This document shows positions 50,073 through 59,299 of a stretch of DNA of 64,000 nucleotides, one piece after another. Below the pieces are notes generated by a model. The model was not told the DNA's origin and did not search any database. It saw nothing but the letters and a program-made list of their open reading frames with translations. Made by a program: the position numbers and the translations under genes. This DNA is from Nonomuraea glycinis. Lineage in GTDB: Bacteria; Actinomycetota; Actinomycetes; Streptosporangiales; Streptosporangiaceae. The stretch is from NCBI RefSeq assembly GCF_014646515.1, contig NZ_BMNK01000009.1:294975-358974 (forward strand). Direction: 5' to 3'. How positions within the stretch are numbered: position 1 is the first letter of the stretch; every line of letters begins with the position of its first letter.

Positions 50073-50112
50073 GCCTCTGCCGCATCCGGCGAGCACCGGA
50101 TGCGGCAGAGGC
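50073..50112 (+). terminator. Hairpin, paralogous to the lipase terminator
   Basis: A 17-bp perfect stem, GCCTCTGCCGCATCCGG and its complement, with loop CGAGCA. Its inner part (CTGCCGCATCCGG) is shared with the hairpin after the intact lipase gene. It can also end transcription of the converging hydrolase gene. Confidence 0.85.
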
Positions 50113-50122
50113 GTCAGCGATG

Positions 50123-50779
50123 TCACGGCAGGACCTGGACCAGATAGTCGGCCAGCTCTCCCGGCCGCGACAGCATCACCATGTGGCTGCCGGGCATCTC
50201 GTCCGGGGTGATGCCGAGTCGCTCCTTCACATGGCGGCGCACGAAGTCCGGGACGAAGCAGCGGTCGTCCCGGCACAGCAGGTACCTCGTCGGAACGTCC
50301 GGCCAGGCGGCCAGCGGCCAGGGCTCGCGACCCGCCCGGTCCATGCTCATGTTCTCGGCGAGCGCGCCGTCGTGGGCCAGCACCCGCTCGGCCAGCTCAC
50401 GCGGAACGTCGTGCAGGTAGAGCTCGTAGACGTCATCGATGCCGGACGAGCGCCGGCCGCTGCGTTCCCACCAGTCGTCCGGTGACTCGCCAGGGCTCGG
50501 GATCATGGCGGTCACCAGCACGAGCGCGGCAGCCTTGACCCGCGCGCAGACGAGCGGGCCCACGAACCCGCCCCACGAATGAGCCACCACGACCAGGTCC
50601 CGACGCTCGCCGATCGCCTGGACGACGGCATCCGCGTAGTCCCACAGCCCCGCCCGCGGGTCGGACACCGGCAGATTTACCGCGACCGTGTCCTGCCCAC
50701 GCTCGCGCAGCTCGGCTTCGAGCAGGTGCCAGTCGAAGGCGCTCCCGCCGCCGCCGTGAATGAGTACGAAGGTTGTCAT
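50123..50779 (-). CDS. Alpha/beta hydrolase
   Basis: 218-residue hydrolase of the AB_hydrolase_6 type. Oxyanion region LIHGGGGSAFDW, nucleophile elbow AHSWGG with the Ser at about 68, and a late HMVMLSRPGELA supplying the His. Probable esterase of unknown substrate. It is bracketed by the lipase relic with its terminator on one side and the intact lipase gene on the other. Confidence 0.9.
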   Translation of the reverse strand: MTTFVLIHGGGGSAFDWHLLEAELRERGQDTVAVNLPVSDPRAGLWDYADAVVQAIGERRDLVVVAHSWGGFVGPLVCARVKAAALVLVTAMIPSPGESPDDWWERSGRRSSGIDDVYELYLHDVPRELAERVLAHDGALAENMSMDRAGREPWPLAAWPDVPTRYLLCRDDRCFVPDFVRRHVKERLGITPDEMPGSHMVMLSRPGELADYLVQVLP

Positions 50780-51142
50780 GGTGATGATGACTGGCGGCGG
50801 CCCGGAAACTCATCGCCGATCCCCTCCGGCCGGCCCACTGATCATGAAGCATCGGACGCTCCCAGCCACGCATCGGTGCTGAATTGGATCGTTCCCTACA
50901 GGAAAATCAGAGCTCGGACACCTGACTCATCGACTTACCTGTCCATGAGAACGAGCGACAGGCCGACCGGATGCGTTGTGACCCTTTTCATAGAATCGAG
51001 TTCGGTTCCCATGATTTCCGGAAAGTTTATGCGGAAGCGGCGGTCAAGTCGGTTTGAGAATTGCCGTGCCGGTCGCTTCATTTATGGCATCATGCTCTCG
51101 CCGTCAGACCTCGACGGCAGTCATCACAAGGGGGAACTGTCG
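50780..51142. other. Regulatory spacer (363 bases) before the lipase gene
   Basis: Lower in GC than its surroundings. No conserved reading frame was seen. A TTGAGA at 51054 could be a -35 box but no good -10 follows at the right distance. The stretch probably carries the hydrolase and lipase promoters. Confidence 0.4.
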
Positions 51143-52060
51143 ATGCTCACGCGCAGTAGATTCATCGCAGGTATCATGAGCTTCGTCGTGGGAGGTGGCT
51201 TAATGTGGGCGGCGGCTCCGGCCGGCGCTCAAGTCACATCACGTTTGAACGTGGTGGCGCTGGGTGACTCCATCGCCGCCGGTACGGGCGCGGGGGATTA
51301 CGAGCCCGGCACCGAGCGGACCTGCTATCGCAGTCGAAACTCCGCCTCCACGCTTATCGTCGAACAATTCAAAAATCGTGGAACCGAGGTGAATTTCGAC
51401 AACGTCACCTGCAGCGGCGCCGCCATCGCGGATCTGCGGAAGACGTTCAATGGGGAGCCTCCGCAGCTCGACGCGCTGGACCAGGAGACCGACCTGGTGA
51501 CGCTGACCGTCGGCGGCAACGATATCGACCTCGCCGCATTCGGCCTGGCCTGCCTTCAGGGCAACTGCACAGGCACGGCCACCACGGCGCTCCTCAATCG
51601 CATTCCCGGGCTGACGCCCACCCTTGGCGACTTACTCGCCGAGATCCAGCAGCGCAGCCCGCGCGCCCAGATCATCCTGACCGGGTACGGCAGAATCGTC
51701 AGCAACGCCCCCAACCCTCCAGGCGTGGCACTCGACCCGATCTGTGGCGCCGGCCTGCTCACCGACGCGGAGCGCGTAAGCGGCGGCCAGATCTTCGCGG
51801 CGCTGGACGCGGCCCTGTCTGAAGCCGCGCAATCCGCCAGGGCGGACGGGATCAACGTAAACTTCGTCAGCCCTTACCTGAATTCGACCACACTCAGGCC
51901 AGAATTCGCGGGGCATTCGCTGTGCGAGTCGACCGCTCCGTTCTACCGGGGATTCGACGCCCTCGGAGCCGGCCAGGAAGGCGTGGTCGCAGTGCTCCAC
52001 CTCAACCAGCAAGGCCACGCCGCACTGGCCAACCTCATCCTGCAAGACGCTCCCCGATGA
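51143..52060 (+). CDS. Secreted SGNH-family lipase/esterase
   Basis: 305 residues. Signal peptide ends near AGAQ (30). SGNH blocks: GDSIAAGTGAGDYEP with nucleophile S43, the Gly-containing block near CSGAA, VGGNDIDL (block III), and the C-terminal HLNQQGHAALA with the catalytic His. Six or more Cys suggest disulfides, as in Streptomyces SGNH lipases. AAGGGGGAA precedes ATG 51143. A relic of a second copy lies 1.1 kb upstream. Confidence 0.92.
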   Translation: MLTRSRFIAGIMSFVVGGGLMWAAAPAGAQVTSRLNVVALGDSIAAGTGAGDYEPGTERTCYRSRNSASTLIVEQFKNRGTEVNFDNVTCSGAAIADLRKTFNGEPPQLDALDQETDLVTLTVGGNDIDLAAFGLACLQGNCTGTATTALLNRIPGLTPTLGDLLAEIQQRSPRAQIILTGYGRIVSNAPNPPGVALDPICGAGLLTDAERVSGGQIFAALDAALSEAAQSARADGINVNFVSPYLNSTTLRPEFAGHSLCESTAPFYRGFDALGAGQEGVVAVLHLNQQGHAALANLILQDAPR

Positions 52061-52122
52061 AACCCTTCAAGGGCTTGCTACGGCCCCAGGTGACGAGCTG
52101 AGCCCGATATCGTCCGACAACC

Positions 52123-52154
52123 CTGCCGCATCCGGTGCCCACCGGATGCGGCAG
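52123..52154 (+). terminator. Lipase hairpin terminator
   Basis: 14-bp perfect stem CTGCCGCATCCGGT/ACCGGATGCGGCAG with a 4-base loop, 63 bases beyond the lipase stop. Same core sequence as the hairpin at 50073-50112. Confidence 0.85.
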
Positions 52155-52355
52155 ACGGCTCGCCGGCGACTCTGCGACCAGGGGTTCCAATCGTCGGTCG
52201 GGCCGTCTGATGGGTACCCCAGCGGAAGGCCGCGCCGGCGCCTGAGAATCCGGCGAGTGCCACGCCAGGCTCATACTGACGCCCTTCCCGCTCCGGCGAA
52301 CGTCCGACCATCGCAGCCCTGACCTCGGAGACCCGTACTCGGTACGCTGATCGTC

Positions 52356-52958
52356 ATGGGATCTGGTGAGGCGTCTCTGCGCCTGAAGGACGTGACGTCG
52401 GCGTTGGAGACCGCTCTCACCACCCTGAGGGCCGTGGGCGCCGCCCCGGACTACCGTGTAGGTGGCACGAGCGCCGCGCTGCTGCAAGGCGTACAGCTTC
52501 CCGTCGGAGACGTCGACCTCTTGATGGCCCGGCGGGAAGATGTCGACACGGTAGCCGCCGCCCTCTCGTCCTTTCCCTGCCTGTACGCGACATCGTGGCT
52601 CCCCCAGAGTTCGCAGTACTTCGCCAGGTACGAGGTGAACAAGGTGACTTTGGAAATCAGCACGGTCGAGCAGGAGACCGACTCCGACGGGATGGAATGC
52701 ATCGGCCGTGGCCCCTGGGAGCACTACGTCCTGATCACCTATGGCTCCCACCGTGTTCCTGTGGTGCGCCTGGAACTACGGCTGGCCACAGAGCTCCTGC
52801 GTGATCGGCCCGATCGATACCACCCCCTCCTCGACCACCTGGCAGCGCAGGGCTTCGACCCAGATCTTCTGGACAGGGCCATGACGGCCCGTGGTCTGTC
52901 AGCGGAACAACGACACCTGGTCAACAACCGCCTGGGAACCGCGACAAGGTCAGCCTGA
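52356..52958 (+). CDS. Nucleotidyltransferase-fold protein
   Basis: 200 residues. VGGTSAALLQG followed by VGDVDLLM gives the GG...DxD pattern of minimal nucleotidyltransferases (about 36-56), and LELRLATELLRDRPD resembles the helical tail of such proteins. Aminoglycoside-type or AbiEii-like activity is possible, but there is no adjacent partner gene. Start ATG 52356; no clear ribosome site. Confidence 0.7.
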   Translation: MGSGEASLRLKDVTSALETALTTLRAVGAAPDYRVGGTSAALLQGVQLPVGDVDLLMARREDVDTVAAALSSFPCLYATSWLPQSSQYFARYEVNKVTLEISTVEQETDSDGMECIGRGPWEHYVLITYGSHRVPVVRLELRLATELLRDRPDRYHPLLDHLAAQGFDPDLLDRAMTARGLSAEQRHLVNNRLGTATRSA

Positions 52959-52962
52959 AGTG

Positions 52963-53979
52963 ATGCCGTCGAGCTCCGACCGAACAGCACCCGCGATGCG
53001 GCTGCGGGACCGGACCGCCGCGCTGACCAGCCTGGCCGGCTACGGCGTCCACGATCCACTCATGGTCGGCGTGCAGCAGGACGGCACACCGCCTGTCTTC
53101 CTGACCAATGGACGGACCGCAGCCGGCGAGCCGTTGACCGCCGACACGATCGCCTACACCGCATCGCTGTCCAAACAGATCACGGCCGCCTGCGCGGCTC
53201 TACTCGTGCGACAGGGCGAACTGGACACCGAATCGACTTTGGCGCAGTGGATGCCCGAGCTCCCCACGTGGGCGGGCACCATACGCGTGCGCCATCTGAT
53301 CTCCCACACGAGCGGTCTGCCCGAGGGCATCGAATTCGACGTTCTCCATCGCGCGAAGCTCGACCACACCAGCGCCGGCGTCATCCACGCGCTTGCCCGC
53401 CTCGACCACCTCGTCAGCACACCAGGGACCGAACACCGCTACTGCAACGCCGGCTACATCTGCCTGGCCGCCATCATCGAACGCGCGGCGAGCCGGCCGT
53501 TGCCCGACTTCGCCCGCGAGCACGTGTTCACCCCGCTCGGGATGACCAGCAGCCAGTACTGGTCCAGCCCAGCCCCGCATCCCCCCGGAGCCGTACCCCT
53601 CGACTCGCACTACCCGGCACCGCTGTCGATCGGCGACGGCGGGGTCTGGTCCACAGCCCCGGACCTCATCCGCTGGAACCAGGCCCTTGAACGCGACGAA
53701 CTGAGCGTCTCCGCACTCCTGCAGACGCCCGGCCACCTGGACGACGGCACACAACTCGACTACGCATGGGCCCTCGGCGTCCGCGAGCACGCAGGCCGGC
53801 GGATCTACCGGCACGGCGGTAGCTGGGCCGGGCTGAACGCACAACTCGTCCGCCTCGCCGATCAACGCTCCAGCTTCGTCATCATCGCCCTGGACGACGA
53901 CCGAGACCGCACCGCCACGTTGACCCAAGCCATGATCGAGGAACTCACAACCCAGAGTCGTACCAGCCAAGCCCGATAG
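52963..53979 (+). CDS. Serine hydrolase, beta-lactamase/class C type
   Basis: 338 residues without a clear signal peptide, so probably cytoplasmic. SxxK motif at S68-K71 (ASLSKQ), YxN in HRYCNAGYI, and HGG in RHGGSWAG replacing KTG. Such proteins are esterases or peptidases more often than true beta-lactamases. ATG 52963 lies 5 bases after the preceding gene stop, suggesting co-translation with the nucleotidyltransferase-fold protein. Confidence 0.9.
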   Translation: MPSSSDRTAPAMRLRDRTAALTSLAGYGVHDPLMVGVQQDGTPPVFLTNGRTAAGEPLTADTIAYTASLSKQITAACAALLVRQGELDTESTLAQWMPELPTWAGTIRVRHLISHTSGLPEGIEFDVLHRAKLDHTSAGVIHALARLDHLVSTPGTEHRYCNAGYICLAAIIERAASRPLPDFAREHVFTPLGMTSSQYWSSPAPHPPGAVPLDSHYPAPLSIGDGGVWSTAPDLIRWNQALERDELSVSALLQTPGHLDDGTQLDYAWALGVREHAGRRIYRHGGSWAGLNAQLVRLADQRSSFVIIALDDDRDRTATLTQAMIEELTTQSRTSQAR

Positions 53980-53991
53980 CGACACCTACTG

Positions 53992-54534
53992 TCACGCCAC
54001 AAGTAGCGGAAACTCGGCGTACGGGTGCCAAAGCTCGCCATCGCAGACGAAGAGACTGACCGACGCGACGTCGGCAGTCACCGGCAGTCGTACGGTGAGC
54101 GCGGTTTCCACCTCGTCGAGCACCTGGCCTTGCTGGTCGTGGGCGACCGTCAGGTGTGGGATGACCTCCTTGAACTGTCCACCGTAGGGTGGCGCTTCCG
54201 GCCACCGCGCCACGACAGCCTCCGTCAGCGCCCGAAACGGCTGGTCAGGCGTCGGCGCGAGGTAGAGCACGTCAGGGAACCGTCGGCATGCGTCGAAGCG
54301 GACGGCGAAAGGGCTGTGCCTCCCGAAGAGCGCCCTGAGGTCGTGGATCACTGCGGTGTCGATACGTGCGACGTCCAGAAACGGTACGAGCACGGTCACG
54401 TGCGCGGGGACCCCCGCCGAAGCGGAGGGGTCAAAACGCCGCCGCCAGCCCCCCACCAATGGCTCGGCTTCTTCCACCACAGCGATCAAGGCCGTTTCAC
54501 CTGCTCGGTACCGTCCCGAAGTGCCGTCCGACAT
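53992..54534 (-). CDS. 2H phosphoesterase (2'-5' RNA ligase-like)
   Basis: 180 residues with the two HxT motifs of the 2H superfamily, AHVTVLVPF (H45-T47) and PHLTVAH (H127-T129), spaced as expected. Members process 2'-5' or cyclic phosphodiester bonds in RNA or nucleotides. It converges on the beta-lactamase-like gene. Confidence 0.88.
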   Translation of the reverse strand: MSDGTSGRYRAGETALIAVVEEAEPLVGGWRRRFDPSASAGVPAHVTVLVPFLDVARIDTAVIHDLRALFGRHSPFAVRFDACRRFPDVLYLAPTPDQPFRALTEAVVARWPEAPPYGGQFKEVIPHLTVAHDQQGQVLDEVETALTVRLPVTADVASVSLFVCDGELWHPYAEFPLLVA

Positions 54535-54674
54535 GCTCGGATAATGTCAGGCCACACGGGCCGTTGCCACGCGTTACGCCGGGGCCGCAACACCGAACGA
54601 CCCGGCCCCTGCCGCCGCCCAGGCTGCACGCCCGGGCAGAGGACGCTCATCCCATCCGCTGCCCCCGGGTGGCG

Positions 54675-56093
54675 CTACGTTGGCAAGGCGGTTCCAGTCG
54701 CGACCGACTGCCGCCACTCCAGGGCTTCGGCTGTGTCGCGGTACTCCAGGAGGTGTTGACCGGCGATCTTCTGCAGCAGGTCACGCACCTCGGCGGGCGT
54801 CGCGTGGAAGAATTCTCGTCGCAGGTTCACCTTGTTGAGCCGATGATCGCTGAGCTCTGAGTGCAGTCGCGCCTCCAAGCCCACCGCATCCTCACTGAAG
54901 ATCAGCGCATGCGTGTCGAACCTGAACGGCACCGACGCGTCACCCAGCTCACGTACACGGTCTTCAGGCTCCAACCGACGAGTCATGCCGATCTTCACGA
55001 CGTTCTCTCCAAAAGCGCCGATGTTGGAGATGACATACACGTACCCGGCCCGGGTGTTCGCTTCGCGGGCCTCGACGTCGGCGACTGCCACGCCGATCTC
55101 TTCCAGCTTGGCTTTCAGCTCGTCCACGCTTTCCGCGGCCGCGGTGCCGTTCTTCATCAGCTTGGCCAGCGCCGACCGATAGTGCGCCTCCTCCTTGCGC
55201 AGGCGCGCCTTCTCTCGCTCGAACTCGCGGCGTGCGGCCTCCTCCTCGCGCTGCTGCTCGCGCTGCGCACGGATGAGTTCTTTCTCTGCCTCCTGCTTGG
55301 CCAAGTAGTCAGCCGTCAGCTCCAGCTCATGGATCCGCGTGCGGTGATAGTCGGGATGGACATGGATGTGCATCGTTCGTCCCAGCTTGACGATCGTCTC
55401 CACGACCTTCTCCAGCCGATCGATCGCGGACTGCAGTTTGTACGGGCGCATGGTTCGCACGCAGTTGTCCGCCTCAGCGTTGTAGGCGCGCAGCATCAGC
55501 TTGGAGAAGTCACGCACCATCTTGCGTCCTTCCGCTGCTGACCCGTTCACTTGCCAGTTGGTGGCGCCGACGACGGCTTGCCCTTTTCGGGCCATCTCCT
55601 TGATGCGTGCCTTCACCTGCGCGAGCCGGTCCTTATAGGCCACCGCGTCGCTCAGCGGATGGCGGTATTCATAGACACCCACCTCTTGGAGCAGGACGGT
55701 CTCCTCGGTCTGCACGACCCGTCGTTCTGTCTCATTAAGGCGTCGGGCGGCGTCGTCGATGGCGGTCTGTAGTCCTGCGTGCTCTACATGTAGGGCCTCG
55801 GTCATCGCTGCGATGCGCATGGCGTCCATGCCGCCCAGTCGCTCCACCCATTGGCGTAGCTGGGCGTTCTCCTCTTCGAGTCGTTTCTTGCCGCCGAAGA
55901 GTCCTCCGCTCTTGCGTTCCGGTGGCTGTGGTGGGTTCGGGGCTGGTGCAGCCGATGTCGTCTCAATGATCCAGAACTCCCAGTTTGAAGGAGCCGGCGG
56001 CCATGACGGATCTGGTTGCCATCCCTGAGGAGGCTTCCACTGCCGAGGAGGGACCGGCCAGCCAGGGGGAGAGTTGAACCGATACTCGGGCAT
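54675..56093 (-). CDS. DUF4041/GIY-YIG (T5orf172) protein
   Basis: 472 residues. The N-terminus has short Trp/Pro repeats (PPGWPVPPRQW, PPQGWQPDPSWPPAPSNW), then a long coiled-coil segment starting KKRLEEENAQLRQW, the DUF4041 region (about 120-260), a second coiled coil rich in Glu/Arg (about 275-345), and a C-terminal GIY-YIG-like domain of the T5orf172 type (350-430: GYVYVISNIGAFGENVVKIG, then MTRRLEPEDRVRELGDASVP). Such proteins occur in phages and mobile regions and may cleave or bind DNA. ATG 56093 is chosen where similarity begins. Confidence 0.88.
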   Translation of the reverse strand: MPEYRFNSPPGWPVPPRQWKPPQGWQPDPSWPPAPSNWEFWIIETTSAAPAPNPPQPPERKSGGLFGGKKRLEEENAQLRQWVERLGGMDAMRIAAMTEALHVEHAGLQTAIDDAARRLNETERRVVQTEETVLLQEVGVYEYRHPLSDAVAYKDRLAQVKARIKEMARKGQAVVGATNWQVNGSAAEGRKMVRDFSKLMLRAYNAEADNCVRTMRPYKLQSAIDRLEKVVETIVKLGRTMHIHVHPDYHRTRIHELELTADYLAKQEAEKELIRAQREQQREEEAARREFEREKARLRKEEAHYRSALAKLMKNGTAAAESVDELKAKLEEIGVAVADVEAREANTRAGYVYVISNIGAFGENVVKIGMTRRLEPEDRVRELGDASVPFRFDTHALIFSEDAVGLEARLHSELSDHRLNKVNLRREFFHATPAEVRDLLQKIAGQHLLEYRDTAEALEWRQSVATGTALPT

Positions 56094-56360
56094 GAGCGCT
56101 CCTCTCAGGCAGACGACAAGTCGTACACAGGTGAGATAGCCGTGAGCACTAAAAGAGTTACAAGAAGCGAGCATCCCGAGCCGCCTGTGCAGTATGAGGC
56201 GAATATGTAGGCGCCGCGGCTTGCTCGTAAGGGCTTGGCCTCCCAACGTCGGCCCCTGGCACTTGAGCACCCCTGGTAAAGCCGTGACCGGAAAAATCAG
56301 TGGCGCGGCGTCACCCGGCGGGAGTTCACTGGTGCGACCGTTCGCAAAGGGAGTCTTTCA

Positions 56361-57149
56361 GTGATCGCGATTTCAGCCGCTTCCGGTGCGCTCGGCCGCC
56401 TCGTCATCAGCCATCTGCGCAGCCGGGCGGAGGTGGTGGCCGTGGTGCGTGATCCCGAACGGGCTCCCGAAGGCGTTCCGGTACGGCACGGCGACTACGA
56501 CGACCCGGCGAGTCTGCGTGAGGCCTTCGACGGGGCCGACCGTCTCCTGCTGATCTCCTCCCCGGAACTGGATCCCACCCGCAGGATCAGGCAGCACCTG
56601 GCCGCCGTGGCCGCCGCCAAAGACGTCGGCGTCGGCGCCATCGTCTTCACCAGCTTCCTGGGAGCCGATACCGTCGCCACCGGCATGACTGAGGCCTATC
56701 ACGCGACCGAACAGGCCATCCTTGACAGCGGTCTGCCGTACACGCTGTTGCGTCATCCCTTCTACAGCGACGCGTTCGTCCCGCAGGTCTCCAGCGGAGA
56801 AATCACCAGCAGCACCGGGGGCCGCAGCCTGAACACGGCATTCCGGTCGGACTTGGCCGAGGCGGCGGCGAACGTGCTGACGGGCGAGGGACACTGGGGC
56901 CAGGCGTACGACTTCACCGGATCTCTGTGGAGCTATCCCGAGGTGGCCAGGGCGCTGGAAGTGACCTACCGCGAGGTGCCGGACGCCGTCCCGGGCCCCA
57001 TGAGCTGGATCTCTGCCCAGGTACGCGCGGGCGCGTTGGAACGACAGACCCCTGATCTGGAGCGAGTGCTCGGAAGGCCCGCCGAAACGGTCATCTCTCA
57101 TGTCCTGGACCGTCATGCGCCGCAGGTTCTCCAACGACGAAGGCTCTGA
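56361..57149 (+). CDS. NmrA/QorB-like NAD(P)-binding oxidoreductase
   Basis: 262 residues, QorB-type atypical SDR: ISAASGALGRLVISHL at the N-terminus, VVRDPERAPEG after the second strand, HGDYDDPASLREAFDGADRLLLISSPEL and IVFTSFLGAD. GTG 56361 has AAAGGGAG 8 bases upstream. Likely quinone or aldehyde reduction. Same group as the protein at 42500, but they differ in most positions. Confidence 0.9.
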   Translation: MIAISAASGALGRLVISHLRSRAEVVAVVRDPERAPEGVPVRHGDYDDPASLREAFDGADRLLLISSPELDPTRRIRQHLAAVAAAKDVGVGAIVFTSFLGADTVATGMTEAYHATEQAILDSGLPYTLLRHPFYSDAFVPQVSSGEITSSTGGRSLNTAFRSDLAEAAANVLTGEGHWGQAYDFTGSLWSYPEVARALEVTYREVPDAVPGPMSWISAQVRAGALERQTPDLERVLGRPAETVISHVLDRHAPQVLQRRRL

Positions 57150-57266
57150 CTCCGTGTGACCGAATGGGTTGTCTTGGAATCGTGTTGGCCACCGGCGCCT
57201 TCCTGGCGTTCCTCTACTCGCTCACGGACGACTCGGTCATCTATGACGCGGAAGTACTTCAAGCGG

Positions 57267-57869
57267 TCACGAGAGGTGATTCACCGTCTCCGCCGTCCTG
57301 CGGAGCGTCGCGCCGCCCCACCTGTAGGTCTGGCTGACGATCAGGTCTGGACAGCATCTGGGGGCCTTTTCGCTGACCGCTTTGCCGTACAGGCGCACAT
57401 GCCCGCCCCGGATCCTGACTTTCAGGGACCTGAAGTAGCGGTTCTCCCCGAGTTTCCCGAGCAAGTGCGGGACCGACGACCCGGCGGCTCCGTCGTAGAC
57501 GAAGGCGATCAAGGGATTGCTCGATGTCGGGCTCGGGCAAGATGACACGACGACGGTCTCACGCCTTCCATCACGGGTAAGGTCGCCGACGGCCGCGACC
57601 CGGGCGCGCACGACGTACCAGGCGGCATGCGGCCCCGGTTCGGGGCAGTTCAGACTCGGCTCCACTACGGACGCCCAATCGACCCGGTCCAGCCGGTCGG
57701 CATTCCCCGCGATGGTGGCGCCCTGTGCCGCTGCACTGTCCACGGTGGCTGCGTTGGCGACGCTTCCGCCCAGGACGACCGTCAGGCAGGCGGCCAAGGA
57801 GGCGACGCTGGTCCTGGCTCCGTATCGGCGGGCTCTGCGGTGACTCATGTGCTCGGTAAGGGAGGTCAT
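57267..57869 (-). CDS. Secreted protein, unknown (LppP/LprE-like)
   Basis: 200 residues. Signal peptide about 20-41 (ending VANA), then a small domain with three Cys-containing segments (SLNCPEPG, VVSSCPSP, APRCCPDLIVSQTYRW). The pattern CCPDL..TYRW recalls actinobacterial LppP/LprE-type secreted proteins of unknown role. Start 57869 or the ATG 21 bases later. Confidence 0.65.
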   Translation of the reverse strand: MTSLTEHMSHRRARRYGARTSVASLAACLTVVLGGSVANAATVDSAAAQGATIAGNADRLDRVDWASVVEPSLNCPEPGPHAAWYVVRARVAAVGDLTRDGRRETVVVSSCPSPTSSNPLIAFVYDGAAGSSVPHLLGKLGENRYFRSLKVRIRGGHVRLYGKAVSEKAPRCCPDLIVSQTYRWGGATLRRTAETVNHLS

Positions 57870-57958
57870 AGTCAGTCAGACGCCGGATATTTCGGAAATG
57901 TTGTGGGCTGTGGGTCAGCGCCGCAAAGCAACTCGCCGCCCGTGATGACGACGAGGAC

Positions 57959-58098
57959 GACGGGAATCGAACCCGCGCTATCAGCGTGGGAACTGCATCG
58001 ATCATGGCCGGATGAGGGGGCCAAGCTGGGCGACGAGTCGGTCCTGAGCGACCGTGGTTGCCCCCTCGGCAACCCCTCTTAGTGGCCCGCTTCAATGG
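57959..58098 (-). repeat. att-like site A: tRNA-Gly(CCC) 3'-half fragment and arm region
   Basis: On the minus strand, TTCCCACGCTGATAGCGCGG followed by GTTCGATTCCCGTC matches the anticodon-loop-to-T-arm part of a tRNA-Gly(CCC) gene with one change (57959-57992). There is no tRNA 5' half. The adjoining block at 58046-58098 is a decayed version of one conserved at sites B and C. The acceptor end is not conserved here. Confidence 0.7.
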
Positions 58099-58121
58099 CC
58101 TGACGCGGGGAGGATGAGGGG

Positions 58122-58406
58122 ATGAATACACAGGTCGCAGCCGAGATCGCGGAGGAGTATCTTGCGCGTTGGCGCCGCCTCGCGGTCTACTCGGAGCTCG
58201 CCGTCATGGAGGAGAACGGCGACAAAGACTGGGAGAACGTCGTCGGGCGTAATGGCGAGGAGCACAAGGTGCTGATGTACGTGCTCCCGGAAGCCGACGA
58301 CTGCCTCCGGATGGTCGTGGCGGTGAATGACACAAGACTCCGCTCGGCCGTCACGCCGTTGACCCGTGACGCGATCATGCGACCGGATGGCGCCTACGTC
58401 GAGTAG
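58122..58406 (+). CDS. Small protein, unknown (cassette 1)
   Basis: 94 residues, acidic N-terminal half (IAEEYLARWRRLAVYSELAV), no membrane segment, no recognised family. GGAGGATGAGGGG precedes ATG 58122. First gene inside the DNA between att-like sites A and B. Confidence 0.65.
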   Translation: MNTQVAAEIAEEYLARWRRLAVYSELAVMEENGDKDWENVVGRNGEEHKVLMYVLPEADDCLRMVVAVNDTRLRSAVTPLTRDAIMRPDGAYVE

Positions 58407-58426
58407 TTCCCGAGGCTGCGCACCTG

Positions 58427-58520
58427 CGCGTACCCCGCCCGCCTGATCATCCCGGCTGCCGCCGACCCGCCGCCGGGGAAACGGGCCAGGACCACGGGGT
58501 CAAGATGGGGCGTCCTGGAT
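58427..58520 (+). repeat. Dispersed repeat copy R1
   Basis: About 95 bases beginning CGCGTACCCCGCCCGCCTGA, about 83% identical by eye to 63478-63573 and related in inverted form to 63579-63645. It lies 20 bases after the stop of a small gene, the same position as copy R2. Confidence 0.8.
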
Positions 58521-58567
58521 CCGGGCTACAATCCACGCCTGTAGGAGGCGTCAGCCATACTGCAACA

Positions 58568-59299
58568 GTGGCGATCAAGAATGTGGCCGGTTCCCTGTCA
58601 GATCCACTTGCGCTGATCAAGCAGACCGATTGGGCCTCGCTCGAGCACGCCTTGGGGCCGGCCGAGGATACCCCTGCCGCGCTGGCCGGCCTTCTAATCG
58701 GTGCCCCAGAGGCCAGAGCCAAAGCTGTCGCTCACCTCAACGATCCAGTGCATCATCAGAACTCTCTCTACTCGGCGACAGTCCCGGCGGCCCTGTATAT
58801 CGCCGCGATCCTCAGCGATCCGCGCACAGACACCTTGATGCCCGGTGGCGAGGAGGGCCAGTGGTATCCGTTACGTCAGGCATTGCTGGACTGGCTGGGA
58901 TCCATAACCGACGAAGTCGGCAACGATGCCGAAGCGACGCTGCTGCGCCTGGGTTTCTCACCGGAGGAATATCCGGCTTTCACGGAGCTCCGAGCCATCC
59001 GCCCAATGCTCTTCCACACCGTGTCCACGTTCTTTCAAGACGCCGACCCCACCGTCCGGGAAGCGGCTCTCGCCGCTGCCGTCCCGCTCTTGGATGCCCC
59101 AGAACTCACCCACCATCAAGCCGGCCTCGCTCCACTTGTGCACAGCGTCCTGGCTACCAGTTCGAACCGGGTCTACCGGGCCATTGCCGTAGACGGCCTC
59201 GGTGCATGGGGCGAAGAGACCGCTTCGCTGGTCGAGCAGGCAGATTTAGGGGGTGCGCCCTGGGCAGCAGGAACGTTCGGCGGGGATCCGCCTTTTTGA
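58568..59299 (+). CDS. HEAT-like helical repeat protein
   Basis: 243 residues, almost all helical with HEAT-like units (e.g. TVREAALAAAVPLLDAPEL, RVYRAIAVDGLGAWGEE). Related in type to actinobacterial HEAT proteins found beside toxins and in accessory DNA. Start GTG 58568 is uncertain: AGGAGG lies 20 bases upstream, and an in-frame ATG at 58505 falls inside repeat R1. Confidence 0.65.
   Translation: MAIKNVAGSLSDPLALIKQTDWASLEHALGPAEDTPAALAGLLIGAPEARAKAVAHLNDPVHHQNSLYSATVPAALYIAAILSDPRTDTLMPGGEEGQWYPLRQALLDWLGSITDEVGNDAEATLLRLGFSPEEYPAFTELRAIRPMLFHTVSTFFQDADPTVREAALAAAVPLLDAPELTHHQAGLAPLVHSVLATSSNRVYRAIAVDGLGAWGEETASLVEQADLGGAPWAAGTFGGDPPF

Noticed and set aside
52078..52311. Leftward coding frame between lipase and nucleotidyltransferase-fold gene
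   Set aside because: No likeness to any protein; it runs through the lipase terminator hairpin.
57959..57997. Functional tRNA gene at sites A, B or C
   Set aside because: Only the 3' half (anticodon loop to acceptor) is present; the D-arm and 5' acceptor strand are missing at all three places.
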